Source of the DNA: Paraphoma chrysanthemicola
Lineage: Eukaryota > Ascomycota > Dothideomycetes > Pleosporales > Phaeosphaeriaceae
Length of the DNA stretch: 64,000 bases
Reading direction: 5' to 3'
Assembly: GCA_020744225.1 (NCBI GenBank)
Contig: JAGMWG010000018.1
Location: 992,001-1,056,000 of the forward strand
The notes under the pieces are model-generated. The model searched no databases and was not told the DNA's origin. It saw only the letters and a program-made list of their open reading frames with translations. The translations under genes were made by a program, and so were the position numbers. Shown piece after piece: positions 48,108-60,763 of this stretch (the first letter of the stretch is position 1; each line of letters starts with the position of its first letter).

Positions 48108-51089
48108 TTATATGTCTCCAAAGTCCGTTAAGAAGGCCTCGAGCGTCTGCCGAAGCTTGCTCAAGCTCAGTGGCTTTGGTAAGAAATCGTCCGCCCCGGC
48201 TTGCCTGCACATAGATTCTGCGTGCGTTCCTACAACTGCCGTAACCGCGATAATCGGTCTTGGACGCCCACTTCGTAGAGGTAGCTTGCCGTCCACTTCC
48301 ATTTCACGAATCTCTCGCGTAGCAGTCAGTCCGTCCTTGACCGGCATGCTTTGGTCCATTAGAATAGCATCGATATCGCCCGCATGCTCCATCACTAAGT
48401 CCACCGCTTCTTGGCCGTCGTTTGCGATGATGACTTCGTAACCTAAAGTTTTGAGCATCCTAAGCCCCAGTCTTTGGTTGACTTTGTTGTCCTCTACCAA
48501 CATGATGGTTTGGGCCGGTGCCGCGATAGTGTCCGTTGATTCAAACATGGAGGTCTCTCGTGTCGACGAGGCCACCTTACTCAGAGATTCTGAACCCTCA
48601 TCGCCATCGAAAAGGTCTACCACCGATGCGAATCTGACTGTTCTGCTGAGTGCATCAGGTCTGATGGCCCTGCGGTTAGGATCAGTCATGAGTGGGGCAA
48701 TCTTATGTAACAATAGCGGTCGCCGGAGAGGAAGAATGTTCGAGCCAGGCGAGTTGCCGATAAGCTCCAATAGTGCTTTATCGTCATCATAGGGGATGAG
48801 GGTTATGATGTCTTCACGGTCTCTCAAACTTCGAAAGATGGCTTGGTAGCTCCTCAGGAATTCCAGACTTGCCCAGACGTAATCAAGATCAGTCAAAACT
48901 GGTCTTCTAGAGTCAAGGACTATGGTTTCGAGTCCGTAGAGCGAACAGCAGTGATCTACCCCCTCGAGCGCTCGACATCCAGTTGCTCCAAGCAAGCCCA
49001 GCTTACCAGACAACTTTGGATGGCATGAGCGATTCTCTGCCGCTAGCTGGACCGGAAAGGCTGCCGTGAAAATGGTTCCGGAGTGATCAGGAAAGTCGTT
49101 CCGATCTTTGCTTTCGGTATCTATTGTGCCGTTCATTTTTTGTAAAAGTTGTTTGACAATGCTGAGACCGAGGCCTGTACCTCTCTGTGGTCCACGAGAC
49201 TGAGCTTGTTTGAACGGCTCAAAGAGATCGGGCAGGAAGGCCTCGGGAATGCCATTGCCGGTATCCTTCACTGTTACCACCATATCCTGGTCAACCAGCT
49301 TGATTTGCAGTAGCACATGACCAGAAGAAGTGAATTTGAGTGAATTGGAGAGCAAGTTCATGACGATGCGGTGCAAGTAGGTTTCGTCGATGAACAACGA
49401 GTCAGGAACGTCTGGAGCCACGGTTATCAAAAGCTCCACATCGCAATCTTCGTCTTTTCGGGGCAATACATTCAAGACAGATTCACATAACCTCCGCACA
49501 TCCACTGCCGTTGGCCTGCATATCGCTTCGCCCTGCTCGAGACGGGACCAGTCGAGCACAGTCGTGGTGATGAGACTGAGACTCCTGATGGCATCCTGCA
49601 TAGCATGTAATAGGAGCCGACTCTCATCGTCAAGATTGGTTCTAGCAAGTAGATCACTGTATCCTTGTAGCTGATGTATCGGAGAGCGGATCTCGTGCGA
49701 CGCTGAGGCAATAAATTCGCTTCTCGCTATCGCTGCTGCTTCGGCATTTTCTTTTTGAGCAATAGCCGCCCACAGATTCTTCCTGGTGTAGATGATCTCA
49801 GCTAGCTTATCACGGGCTAAAGTAGTAGAGTGCGCTAGCAGACCATTCGCAGCTAAGCACGTAGTGATGGCAATGCAAGAGATTGCAACAACAAGTGCTG
49901 ACGGATATCCTCGAGTCTCTGAAGGTAGATCGGTCGACCAAAAACTTGCGGCATGCATTCCAGTGAAATGCATTGAAGCAACGCCGGTCGTTGCAATGAT
50001 CGAGAACAGCACTTGTTGACCAAGTCGGGTTTCCATGGATGATAGTAGGATACAACCCACTACGCAGACTATCCAGCTGATGATAGCGGACAAGACGACA
50101 AAATTAACATCAAGATCGCAGAAGCCGTGCGGGATGTTTAAAGCTAAAATGCCAGAGTAGTGCATGCCAGTGATAGCCAGTGACCAGACGAAACCCTTCA
50201 CAGTATTACGGGCAGTGAGTCCCACGTACAGCGCCAAGGCAGTGGCGATGAAGGGATTCTGTTCACCAAATGTGTTTCCCGCGGCTTTTCTCACACTGGC
50301 AAAGCGACCAAGGCCGAGGCTTGTATCGGATGACGTTACGCCAGATGAGCGCCGCGAATTCCTGAAGTCATTCCATGAAGAGAGCGAATTGGTTGGTGTC
50401 CCATTTGCGTCGCTCTCTGCGCCGTCATCGACGCCATCTTGACTCTCGATTCGCTCCAGAAGGGGCACAGACTGTGCGTCGATAGTTGAAGCCAGTAACG
50501 GATCATGGGTGAGATGGAAACGACTGCTAGTTTGATCAGGAGCCGGGCTTAGGGTCCGTTGGTTGCGACTGGTATGCGCCTCAATCCGTGGAGACGAAGA
50601 CGGCAGCCCATGGGCAGGGATCGAGTCCAGCTTGCGTCCGCCGAGGAACGGGGAAGCCTCCGAGACCCGATCGCCGGATCTCAGTGAGTGTGTGCGCCTT
50701 GCATTTCTGCGAAGAGCAGCGGCCTGCTTTCGTCGGCTCTTCTTGTACCGCTCCCATACAAGATCGAAAGCAAGTGCAAGCCAGGTAAAGCTGACCGCTA
50801 GAATTGCGCTCAAAATGGTAAGAGAAGTGTTGAGAGTGATGGGAAGATCCAGCTCACAGGCCAGCATGGCTATGAAGTGGAGACACCATATGGAGCAAAA
50901 ACCAAAAGTCAGGCTGGCGAGGATGGACCAGACGATGACGGCGGAAAGGTAACGGGAAGTTTTCGCTTGCACTATCAGTTGCGTCGAGGTAAAAGCGCCG
51001 AGAAAAGAGACAGCGATGGAAGCGAGCACGAGGCTCAAGTTCCAATGCGGAACAATGCGACGGGCGTCGCCAGCTGCTACGGTGGTCAT
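48108..51089 (-). CDS. MHYT-domain hybrid sensor histidine kinase
   Basis: A single 993-codon frame without introns. Residues about 15-110 and 275-420 form a multi-pass membrane MHYT sensor, with motif copies WCLHFIAM, ITGMHYSG and SMHFTGMH. A low-complexity Ser-rich loop of about 160 residues (115-270) splits it. The kinase core follows: phospho-acceptor SHEIRSP (His465), N box HRIVMNLLSNSLKF, G1 DTGNGI and G2 GTGLGLSI. A receiver domain ends the protein: acidic LVEDN near 865, phospho-acceptor Asp912 in ILMDQSMP, Lys in FLPKPLS. It should pass phosphate via a histidine phosphotransfer protein. MHYT domains are proposed to bind copper and sense gases such as O2, CO or NO; the signal here is unknown. 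The first motif is degenerate (LHFI for MHYT). Divergent from the cohesin gene. Confidence 0.9.
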   Translation of the reverse strand: MTTVAAGDARRIVPHWNLSLVLASIAVSFLGAFTSTQLIVQAKTSRYLSAVIVWSILASLTFGFCSIWCLHFIAMLACELDLPITLNTSLTILSAILAVSFTWLALAFDLVWERYKKSRRKQAAALRRNARRTHSLRSGDRVSEASPFLGGRKLDSIPAHGLPSSSPRIEAHTSRNQRTLSPAPDQTSSRFHLTHDPLLASTIDAQSVPLLERIESQDGVDDGAESDANGTPTNSLSSWNDFRNSRRSSGVTSSDTSLGLGRFASVRKAAGNTFGEQNPFIATALALYVGLTARNTVKGFVWSLAITGMHYSGILALNIPHGFCDLDVNFVVLSAIISWIVCVVGCILLSSMETRLGQQVLFSIIATTGVASMHFTGMHAASFWSTDLPSETRGYPSALVVAISCIAITTCLAANGLLAHSTTLARDKLAEIIYTRKNLWAAIAQKENAEAAAIARSEFIASASHEIRSPIHQLQGYSDLLARTNLDDESRLLLHAMQDAIRSLSLITTTVLDWSRLEQGEAICRPTAVDVRRLCESVLNVLPRKDEDCDVELLITVAPDVPDSLFIDETYLHRIVMNLLSNSLKFTSSGHVLLQIKLVDQDMVVTVKDTGNGIPEAFLPDLFEPFKQAQSRGPQRGTGLGLSIVKQLLQKMNGTIDTESKDRNDFPDHSGTIFTAAFPVQLAAENRSCHPKLSGKLGLLGATGCRALEGVDHCCSLYGLETIVLDSRRPVLTDLDYVWASLEFLRSYQAIFRSLRDREDIITLIPYDDDKALLELIGNSPGSNILPLRRPLLLHKIAPLMTDPNRRAIRPDALSRTVRFASVVDLFDGDEGSESLSKVASSTRETSMFESTDTIAAPAQTIMLVEDNKVNQRLGLRMLKTLGYEVIIANDGQEAVDLVMEHAGDIDAILMDQSMPVKDGLTATREIREMEVDGKLPLRSGRPRPIIAVTAVVGTHAESMCRQAGADDFLPKPLSLSKLRQTLEAFLTDFGDI

Positions 51090-52453
51090 GTCGCAAGATG
51101 ATATACCGCTTCGTGAACTTATGCGATGGTGTCACCTGACGGAGGCAAAAGGGACGGCCCGCAGTGGGTCGGACAGGCACTACGTGCAACACCGACCTGG
51201 GGGTCGTGAAGGATTGCAGGTGCATGTGGGTTTACAGGCCGCAAAACAGGGGATGGTGGTTGGGGAAACGCTATGTATGGCGGGCTACTGCACCTTGGCA
51301 TCTCCGACGGGACACTCCTGAACGCCTTCGCGTGCGTTAACGTCTGCAGTACAACCTCTATAACACATGGAGGGCCCGAAGACTATTACACTAGCAGCGC
51401 TCGCATCTATCTGCGCTGCCCGTAAATGAAGTTGTAGCTCCAGAGAATCTGTTCTCGCACCGGAGCTGCAAAGGTGCGTAAGGCGGACGCTTATCCGATA
51501 CCGTTTTCCTCGGTCAACCACGATTATGCGAAAATTCTGACGGGGCTGAGAGCTGAAAACCAAGGTCGATGAACTTAGGTTTCTACAGCTGCCTATCCTC
51601 TATGTTTCATCGTATCTTATTGCTGCAATTGTAGCCAAGAACTCGTACGTAGTAAAGGGTACGTGTTGCACATATTTTGAGTAACAAAACTTGAGGAGCG
51701 GAATTCATCTCCTGCGGTATGTTGCCTAAAGCGCCCTAGTATAATTGTTATAGAACAGAATAAACCATGGGATGCTCTCTGTGCATAGCCACATTCCATG
51801 ACAGCAGCTTACTAGCTACATTGGCTTGTTACTTTGCTGCATGTATACTACGGGTATCAGCTGCTACTACATCGTCTTGCGCGATAGTGTGCGATATTGA
51901 AGCATGAATACGAAGCTGAGCATGGCCGTAGCAACGTAACACCAGGTCAAGCACTACCTCGAGCGCAAAGCATACTGGAGTCTTGTGCTCTAGTAGGCAT
52001 CGCCTAGCCATTGTCGAGAATGCTTATAGAGATCGCGTTCCTCCCGCGTGGAGTCTCTGACCAGGTGTGTAGGCACTTCAGCCATAAAGATGGTTGCCAG
52101 AGATATACAGCAGTGAACTCGACGTGTAGTGTGCACAGATTGCTTAACAAACACAATGATAGCAAGACCTGTGCCTGTTTCTGGTCACTAGACCGGGCTC
52201 GAGAGAGGTCAAAACGGCGTTCAGCTGAATCGCAACAGACGCGACAAGTTTGGTCTGGAGAGGCCGCAGTTGACCATGATCGTGGCGTTTGATGTCGTCG
52301 GTGGCACGTGCAGGGCACTAAATCACGAACATGGGAGCTGCGACGCGTCTCCCATGGCTGTCACCCCCCCACCCAAACACATCAATCGCAACCGTCGCGC
52401 GACCTCCAGTTGTCTCCACGTCACCACTCAGGAGTACCATCGCGCACAACACA
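51090..52453. other. Shared upstream region of divergent kinase and cohesin genes
   Basis: 1.36 kb with no recognisable coding frame. It must contain the promoters and 5' UTRs of both genes. Confidence 0.5.
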
Positions 52454-55400
52454 ATGAGCGCGGCGGTCTTGCCCTCTGAGGCCAACGAGCCCGCGTCTTC
52501 TGCCGCACGCCGTCGCAGCGGACGCGTCTCGAAAAAGCCAGAAAAGTTTGCGCCCGCCACAAGTCCGGCAGGCAGCGCGAAACGGAAACGCGGCGACCAC
52601 GATGACAGCGGCGTCGAGGCCGACGAGCCGTCAGACGAAGAGGTGGAGAGCAGCGAGGGCGAGCCCGCCGAGGAGGAGCTCCGAGAACGCCAGCGCAAGC
52701 GCAAAGGCAAGGCTGCTGGTAAAAAATCGGCGTCCAAGCGGCCCAGGACGAACGGCGCGACCGTCAGTCTGGCGATGCGGCCGGCAGCGGGCGCGTCCAA
52801 GAAGCTCACCAAAAGACCGCGAAAGGCCGCCATTCGCAAGAGCGCAGTCCTCGCAGACGAGCCAGGCGGACTCTACGGTAGGTCATTGTAGCGTGCTAGC
52901 CCCGTGCAAGCTGACAACGCCATAGCCGACGTGTTTGGAAGCGGCGAACGGCTCGACGATGTTGCCGCAAGCTGGGCAGCGAGGTTCAACGAGCATGAGG
53001 CCAGAGCCGTCGCCGAGGTCATCAATCTGGTCTTGCGCGCGGCTGGATGCGACCTTCGCATAGATGAAGACGACATCGCCGACCCAGACAACGCGCCGAG
53101 TCGCGTGGCAGAGATACAGGAAGAGTTTCAAACGGTACGCGTCTACAGCACCGGTGAACGGCACGCATACTGACACTGGCTAGCACGAGGTCACAGACTA
53201 CCCTCTCATTGCAAAAGCAAAGGACGGCGGTGGCCAAGCTTTCCGGAATGCGTTGCACGGCTTCTTCCTTGCCCTGGTGCAGACTGTGGCTCAATCAGGG
53301 CTCCTCTACGAAAACCAAGAACTGCTTGAAAACATCTCTGTCTGGCTGGGAGCCATGTCCTCGACCGGCAACCGCCCATTTCGACACACAAGCACGGTTG
53401 CGTCTCTTGCCATCACCACAGCACTGGCAACGGTCGCAAGTGAACTTGTGGAAAGCGCCGCGAAGAGACAACGCCAGAGCGAGGCTGAGTCGAGGAAGTT
53501 ACGAGTAAACAAGGCACGTGTCTCCGCGGTAGACAAAGAGGTGGATGAGTACACACAGAAGCTGCAGATTGTTGATAGTGCGCTGGGCGATTGGTTCAGC
53601 GTTGTTTACGTGCACCGATATCGCGACGTGGATCCCCGGATAAGAGTCGATTGCGTGGTTGCACTAGCCGACTGGATTATTTTGTACCCTGATCGCTTCT
53701 TTGACGGCACACATCTGCGCTACTTGGGCTGGATTCTCTCTGACATCCATGCACCCACTCGAGTCGAGGTCCTTCACCAACTGACGCGGCTCTTTCGGGA
53801 CAAAGACAAACTTGCAGGCCTTAAAACATTCACAGAACGTTTTCGCCCACGGATTGTGGAGATCGCAACACATGATGCGGAGAATCACGTGCGTGCTACG
53901 GCCGTTGACCTTCTGGATGTGTTGCGAGAAGCCGGATTCCTCGAGCCCGATGACATTGATTCTGTGGGCAAACTCATATTCGATTCCGATACCAAGGTGC
54001 GCAAGGCGGTCGTAGGCTTCTTCGCCGAAAACGTTAATGCGGCATACGACGCAATTGTAGAAGATCTTGGCGGCGAGGACGTCCTCAACGAGGCATTAGC
54101 GCCTTCGGACGAGGAAGAGGAAGAGTATCATAATCCGCGTTTAGAATGGCTAAAACTGAAGTGCCTCGTAGAGCAACTTCTAGCTTATGCGGAAGACGAG
54201 GCCGAACTGCCCTCCCAGATACAGCGTATTGTTCCATCCGGAGCTGAGATAGGTCTCGTGGAAGCTGGCGTCGAATCCCGTTACTCCCTTGCCGCGCAAG
54301 CATTGTATGATGCAATACCCGAGATTCAGTCTTGGGAAGTAATGGCTGGCTATTTGCTCTACGACCACTCTCAGCCAACACGGAATCTGGCTGGCGATGA
54401 TGCGGAGGCCGTACTGCGTCAAAACTCACAACTAGAGGAGAAGCATGAAACGGTCCTTCTCGACCTCCTGAATGCGGTAGTTCGCTTACGCCTACAGCGT
54501 CTAGCGGACGCACAAAAGGACAAGAAGAAGACGAAGGCGCAACGCGAGAGTGACAAAGAAAGCCAAGCCGACATGGCCCGGCGCTTGTCTCTCCTGATCC
54601 CGCAGCTGCTCAAGAAATTTGGCGCATTGCCCGAGGCGGCCGCACTATGTCTCCGATTAGAACGTGAGCTTAATTTGGATGTTTTCCAAGAGTTGCGACA
54701 GAATGCTGCGCTTGCCGCTCTGCTGGACGATATTAACAAGCAATTCCTTACGCACCACAACGAGCGTGTGCTCAGCGAAGCAATTGGATCAATTCTACAT
54801 GCCCAGGGCAATGAAGAGCTTAGAGAGACGGTGGCACTCAAGACCCAGGCCTTGTGGGACGACATAACCAACACTTTCGACGCCCTCCGCCGAGGCAAGG
54901 ACCTCAGTAGACGAGGCAACCTGGATCAGAACGTCCTGGCAGGTGTTTCTAATGTGGTGCTCAAGATGGCACAGCTAGCAAAAGTCTCTGACGCCACCGT
55001 GCTCGAGAGAATTACTGTGCCAGCGAAATCGAAGAACAGAAGCAAGAAAGCGGCACTAGATGCCCCGCCGATCGATTCCCTACTTAGCATTCTTGAGCGG
55101 GGGGCAACAGGCGAAAGCCTCAGTGCGGACACCGAGGAGGCAGAAGACACACTTGTGAGGCATACTGTTGCTCTTATGTTGACCTACTTCATGTGGAAAT
55201 GCCGCGACTGCGCGCTGCACCTTGAAGAAGGTACTAGTGTCCCTGAGGACGAACTCACAGCGCTTGTGGAGCGACGAGATGCCTGTGTGATCGCACTCAT
55301 GAAGATTATGGAAACCCGCAAGGGTGCGAACGATGTACGACTTGATGCTGCCAATCTCCTGCTGGACATTTACAACATGTTCAGGTCGCAGAAAGCCAAA

Positions 55401-56084
55401 AAGAACAGTGTCGCCAGGACACCGAAGAAACCACAAAGCAGAAGTCAAACCGATGCTAGCGATGACTGGGAGGCTCTCTGTCGCGACATTGATGGCAATA
55501 CAGCGAAGGTGCTACTACAAATTCTGACGGCCGCCGAGAATGGCTTGGCAAAGCTGTCAAATAAAAAGCTGGAAGAACCTGACGTAGATGACGATCCGGT
55601 CGATCCTGACGATGAGCCTGAAAGCGATGATGACGATGCCGACGACGAACAAGCCCGAGACGACAAGCAACTAAGGTCTCTTATCGCAGAGCGGTCACTA
55701 TGTGCACTGGGGGCTCGTCTCGTCCACGCTGTCCATGCTGGTTCCTTTGATGGCCAAGGGCAAAGTGTTGTGCGCAAGCGCCTAGAGCACAACAAGATCC
55801 GACTTACGCCGACCTGGAAAGAGATTGTCAACCATCTTGACGCAGTCAAACACGTGCGAAAGGGTACGAAGACCGGCGCGAAAGGTGTGAAAGAAGCGGC
55901 CAAGGCGAACAAGAGCAAGGAGATTGTCGTAGAAGATGAGACCGACGAGGAGGATGAAGCAGCTTCTCGCGCTGACATGGAGGACGAGGAAATGGCTGAT
56001 GGGGACGAAGAGAATCCGAACGGAGCAGAGACAGGCGAGAACGGCGATGGAAATGCAGAGGACGAGAGCATTGTCGGCGACTGA
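52454..56084 (+). CDS. psc3: Cohesin subunit Scc3/Psc3 (STAG family), three exons
   Basis: Exons 52454-52877, 52926-53134 and 53184-56084 give 1177 residues. This HEAT-repeat protein is part of the cohesin ring complex that holds sister chromatids together and shapes chromatin loops. ATG 52454 opens a basic and acidic disordered N-terminus (RRSGRVSKK; KRPRKAAIRK). The STAG domain follows (about residues 215-330; NALHGFFLALVQTVAQSG). Next comes the stromalin conservative domain (about 350-440; HRYRDVDPRIRVDCV, HLRYLGWILSD), which contacts CTCF-type partners in animals. The C-terminus is strongly acidic with Lys clusters, ending AEDESIVGD, as in fungal orthologues. Both introns are short (48-49 nt) and the junctions restore LYADVFGSG and EFQTHEV. 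Length agrees with the family. Confidence 0.93.
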
Positions 56085-56639
56085 ACGCTCTGATTTTGGC
56101 ATGTCTGTTGTTAACTTCCTCGCATCCTTTGTACGATTGACGGACTGTATAATGCGCTGGGGCTTACGATGGTTTCAATGTACGTTACGAGACGGGGCGC
56201 TTCAGCGCTGTGGAGGATGGAGTTCTTGCGCTTCCGCGATGCACCATGGAAGGGCTTCTAGCATAGCGATCAGTATTTCGTTTCAATGACTTTCAGTGGT
56301 CCAAGAGCGTGCGTGTTCCTGCCATCTGTCAGCTTTTATAGCTCCGCCTTAAGTCCGGAGTGACAGTTCGCAAGGAGCTCGGGATTTCAAGGACGCGGAC
56401 CTGGAGAGCGTAGCTTCAGAAACTGCGCGAGCCGGCCATATGCCCAGAGAAGCCTGATCAGTACTTACTAGTCACGTTGGTAAGACATGTCTTGTGGGAG
56501 ACATTCGAGCAGGAGTAACTTATGCACTCTTATCGATAGCCTGGTGAAGCTAAAAGTACGCTAAGACCAGCGTCATGCTGTATGTCTCGCGCCATCACCG
56601 CGGCTTCATGATCCTAGACGCAGCACCTGCACCTGCCCA
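56085..56639. other. Intergenic between cohesin and cullin genes
   Basis: Tandem genes on the same strand; this stretch holds the cohesin 3' UTR and the cullin promoter. Nothing else recognised. Confidence 0.5.
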
Positions 56640-59433
56640 ATGTCCACCACCTCGGGGACGCTCAAACGGAAGCACTCGGAAAAGACAATCAAGGAACTCT
56701 TCACCACTCAGTCTAAGCCTAACCTCGCCGCCGCAGCTCCCCTGTCGCCTACTAAGAAGCGCACCCGACGCCAGAGCTCGCCCACGACAGCTTCCGAGGT
56801 TGCCACGCCCGCAGTCGCAGCTGGCAATATGAGCACGGCGGACATGTACCATTTCCCGAGCAAGCGGGCAGATATGCCAGGCGGTGTCGACGTGGTAGAC
56901 ATCAGCTCGAGCCCCGATAACAGCCAAGCGAAGGCCAATGGACAGCGCAACGGCATGCGCAAGGCGGCACCGAGCATGCACGCAAATGGCGGGCCAAAGC
57001 GCCTCCTGGTCAAGAACTTCAAGCCTACGAGGAAGGTCGACCCCCGGGTATTTCTCGACCAGACATGGCACAAGATCGACAAGGCGTTAGACACCATCTT
57101 CGCGCAGGGCGCCATTGACTTCAGCCTCGAGGAGATGTACCGGGGAGTAGAGAACGTGTGCAGGCAGGGCATGGCCAAGGACGTCAAGGAGAGACTCGTG
57201 GCCAAGTGCATAGGCTACGTCGGCGGCAGCCTGAAGGCCAAGGTCAAGCAGAGTCTTGGGAGGACCAATGTCGAGGTCCTGCGTGCAACACTGCATGCGT
57301 GGGCGATGTGGAACGAGCAGGTGGTGCGTACTGTCATTGCGCCGCCAAGGAGAGGCAAACTGACATTTGGCAGAAATACCTCGACTGGATCTTTTGCTAC
57401 TTCGACCGCGCCTATCTCCTTCCCCGTCATGAGTCTCTGCGTGACATATCCATAGAGCTTTTCCGAGCCAACATATTTTCCCATTCGAAGCTCAACCCGC
57501 GCATCGTCGATGGAGCCTGCGATCTTGTCGCTGCGGACCGCACCGGATTTGAGCTCGATAGCGACATGTTCTCCAAGACAGTTAACATGTTCCATGATCT
57601 ACAGGTCTATACCAAGCACTTCGAGCCGCGACTGCTCGAGTTGAGCCAAGAATACATCGCACAATGGGCGGATAATGAGGCAGAGAAACCGCTTCCCGAG
57701 TATGTGAGAAGCTCGCAGGCCCTCATGGACCGAGAGATGTCGAGAGTCGCCAAGTTTGGCTTGCCCAACACGACGAAACGGGACCTACTCACGCTCTTGG
57801 AAGACCACCTGATCTCGAGAAAGGAGCAGCGGCTGATCAACCAAGATGAGCTGGCCGATCTCCTTGAGGCGCACTCGGTAGAACAGCTAGAGCAGCTCTA
57901 TACCCTTTTGGAGAAGCGCAGACTGGGAGCAAGCTTACGTGCAGGTTTTGTGAAGTGGATTGAGGACGAAGGAACTGCACTTGTGTTTAACGAGAAAGAG
58001 CAAAACAGCATGGTTGTTCACCTGCTGACGTTGAAGCGGCAGCTAGACATGGTTTGGAAGATCTCGTTCCACCGAGACTCTGAGCTGGGGCATGGTCTCC
58101 GCGAGTCTTTCGAGCTTTTCATGAATAAGACCAAAAAGACTAGCGCGAGTTGGGGCACGGACAATTCAAAGACGGGTGAAATGATTGCCAAATACGTGGA
58201 CATGCTTTTGAGAGGAGGAGCCAAGGCCATCCCTGCCTCGCTGAGCCGGAAATCCGAGCAGCCCCTCATTGCAGAGGCGGATGAAGACAATGAAGAGGTG
58301 ATATTTGACGAAGATACCGAAGTCAACAACCAACTTGACCAAGTACTCGACCTGTTCCGGTTTGTGCACGGCAAGGCAGTTTTCGAAGCATTTTACAAGA
58401 AAGACCTTGCCAGGAGGCTACTCATGGGGCGAAGTGCGAGTGCAGATGCTGAGAGAAGCATGTTGTCAAGGTTAAAAACCGGTAAGCGTCGATTGTAATG
58501 CAGCATTGTGAGTTGGTGGGCTGACCGTCGACAGAATGTGGTGCTGGCTTCACAGCGAATCTGGAACAAATGTTCCGCGATATCGAGCTTTCTCGCGAAG
58601 AGATGGCGTCCTATAAGAACATTTCCGAAGAAAGGAATGAGAGGCTCGCTGTCGATCTTAATGTTAGCGTCCTCTCGGCATCCTCCTGGCCTACCTATTC
58701 CACAGTTCCGGTCATCATTCCACCACAGATCAAACAAGCCATCGACAAGTTTGAAGCGCATTACAAAGCAAAGCACTCTGGTCGTAAACTTGAATTCAAG
58801 CATTCGCTCGCCCACTGCCAAGTCAAAGCGAAATTTCCAAAGGGCAACAAGGAGTTGGTAGTGTCGTCTTTCCAGGCCATCGTGCTGCTTCTTTTTAACG
58901 GGCTGAAGGAAGATGAACACATCGACTACAACTATCTTGTACAGGCGACAGGTCTTCGTAAGCTGATGCATTTTGGTACTATGAGACCATACTAAATGAT
59001 TTTAGCACCTGCGGAACTGAATCGTACACTGCAATCACTGGCTTGTGCAAAACTCCGGCCGCTGACCAAACACCCAAAATCTCGCGAGATTTCTCCAACG
59101 GACACGTTCACGCTGAACTCACACTTCACTGATCCGAAGTACCGTATCAAGATCAACACTGTGCAGCTGAAAGAGACACCTGCGGAAAACAAGGAAACAC
59201 ACGAGCGTGTGGCCGCAGATCGAAATTACGAGACCCAGGCAGCCATTGTCAGAATTCTCAAAGCACGCAAGAGGATCAGCCACGCAGAACTCGTAGCCGA
59301 GACCATCAAGGCAACCAGGAGCAGAGGAACGCTCGAGGTCAGCGGGATCAAAAGGAACATTGACAGACTTATTGAGAAGGAGTTTTTGGAGCGTGAGGAG
59401 GACCATGCCGGATGGTATGCGTACATTGCATAG
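56640..59433 (+). CDS. cul4: Cullin-4, scaffold of a CRL4 ubiquitin ligase, four exons
   Basis: Exons 56640-57323, 57374-58481, 58535-58957 and 59006-59433 encode 880 residues. A disordered N-terminus precedes KRLLVKNFK, the cullin-4 signature that docks the DDB1 adaptor. Cullin repeats follow (TWHKIDKALDTIF; YFDRAYLLP). The cullin-homology region binds the RING protein (HGKAVFEAFYKKDLARRLL, SMLSRLKTECGAGFT, EEMASYK). The C-terminal winged helix carries the neddylation Lys in IVRILKARKRISH and ends EDHAGWYAYIA. The first intron's donor may be 57321 or 57324; both keep frame and differ by one Val. The third splice restores TGLPPAELN. CRL4 acts in DNA repair, replication licensing and heterochromatin control; in Neurospora it is needed for H3K9 methylation at RIP-mutated DNA. 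Confidence 0.92.
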
Positions 59434-60763
59434 AAGATTGCGCACACGTGCGGGCGTGAACCTTGTCCTGTAGGATACAAAGGGCTTGAATGGAACGGAC
59501 AGCTAGCAAACTTGAAGGCGAAGCAGACACCGCATCTTCATGTGACATGAATGAGGGTTCTTTTTCTCTATTCTGGATCTAGCACAGCGTGCCTTCTTTA
59601 ATCAAGGGGATGCCGACTAGGGCGTCCAGATAAGCATGCTAAGCTTTGCGCCAGTGTCACCTCGGCGGTTCTGCTCGTATCACTAGATAGGAGTGTGGCT
59701 CTGACCTGGAATAATGGTGCTGACAGTAACCACTGAGCTGAAAGCAGGGAGTCGACGCCGCAAATGCCGCACTCATGTTGCGATGAAGTGGCTGGTGCTA
59801 GCGTGGCTCATTGCGCGGCTTCGCAAGTCTGCAGCGGTTTGGGTCATGCACGCCAGCGATGAGTGAATTTGGGTCCTACGGCTTTCCACTCGGTGCATCC
59901 TCCGAATGAGCTAAATACTCCCAGTGTGCCGTGGAGCCGAGCATGATGCAGAGCACTCTCACACCCTGGCAACATCGATCGCTGTGGCCTGCTTGTACAC
60001 ATGTCGAATCACGCTTGATGCTGGGCGTGATGTTGTCGGTGTGGGCGGGTATGGTCGTGATCGGTTTGCAGACTTGTAGTCTGCGCAGCCAATCACGGGC
60101 GCGGACACAGCGACGTGCTGTTTCTAGGCAGGTGGTAGCCGAACAACGTTCGAGAGCGTGGTCTCAATGGCTGGGCGACGTTCCTTTGAGAGGAACACCT
60201 GCCCGCATGCAACAACAGCAGCCGAGAAGTGAAAAGCGGGCGGCAGCCCTCCCTTATCGCGAGCACGACAGACTCTCCCTCCCACGGCTCGCTGCTAGCA
60301 TTCACTCACTGACACACGGGAACAATAGTGATTAGACCCGTTTCAATACTTGACGCGCAACATGGGCCTCAAGCTGCGCGACTTTTGAGCATCTCAAACC
60401 CAGCGACGCTACTCGTTCGGCGGTTCGATTCGGGCTAAGCCAGCCATCACGGGCCTTGAAACCGAGTCTGTGGGGTCGATAGTCTGGATTGCTGCCAGAG
60501 GCGCCGCACCGCCGCAATTTATCCTCGTGTCGCAAGTTGGGGGCTTAAGACTGCAGCAACGCCCAACTCCCGCGACCGGAAACACTCCAAGTCTTCTCTC
60601 GACGAGCACAAACCGACGCCCTGGTGCTGTTCAGTTCTGTTCCTGCAGACGCAGATTCTGCCGACGAATAGCATTGGCTGGAGTACCCCGCCGATTCAGG
60701 GTCCTCCCCCATCAGATCACCAACAGGGATTAGCTCGTGCGAGCAACGTGACGGAAGCTCACC
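59434..60763. other. Intergenic, nothing recognised
   Basis: 1.3 kb of normal composition. A 134-codon frame (59931-60335 plus) begins with GTG and has no domain or family resemblance. The 3' part should hold the promoter of the Aim6-like gene. Confidence 0.5.

Noticed and set aside
43460..51089. Secondary-metabolite gene cluster (propeller, peroxidase, kinase)
   Set aside because: No polyketide synthase, peptide synthetase, terpene cyclase, transporter or pathway regulator is present; neighbours are housekeeping genes.
54085..56071. Several minus-strand frames of 100-208 codons
   Set aside because: Shadows of the cohesin subunit; Ser- and Leu-rich composition is expected opposite acidic Glu/Asp codons.
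59931..60335. 134-codon plus-strand frame
   Set aside because: Starts with GTG, has no recognisable domain and no intron-linked extension; treated as chance.
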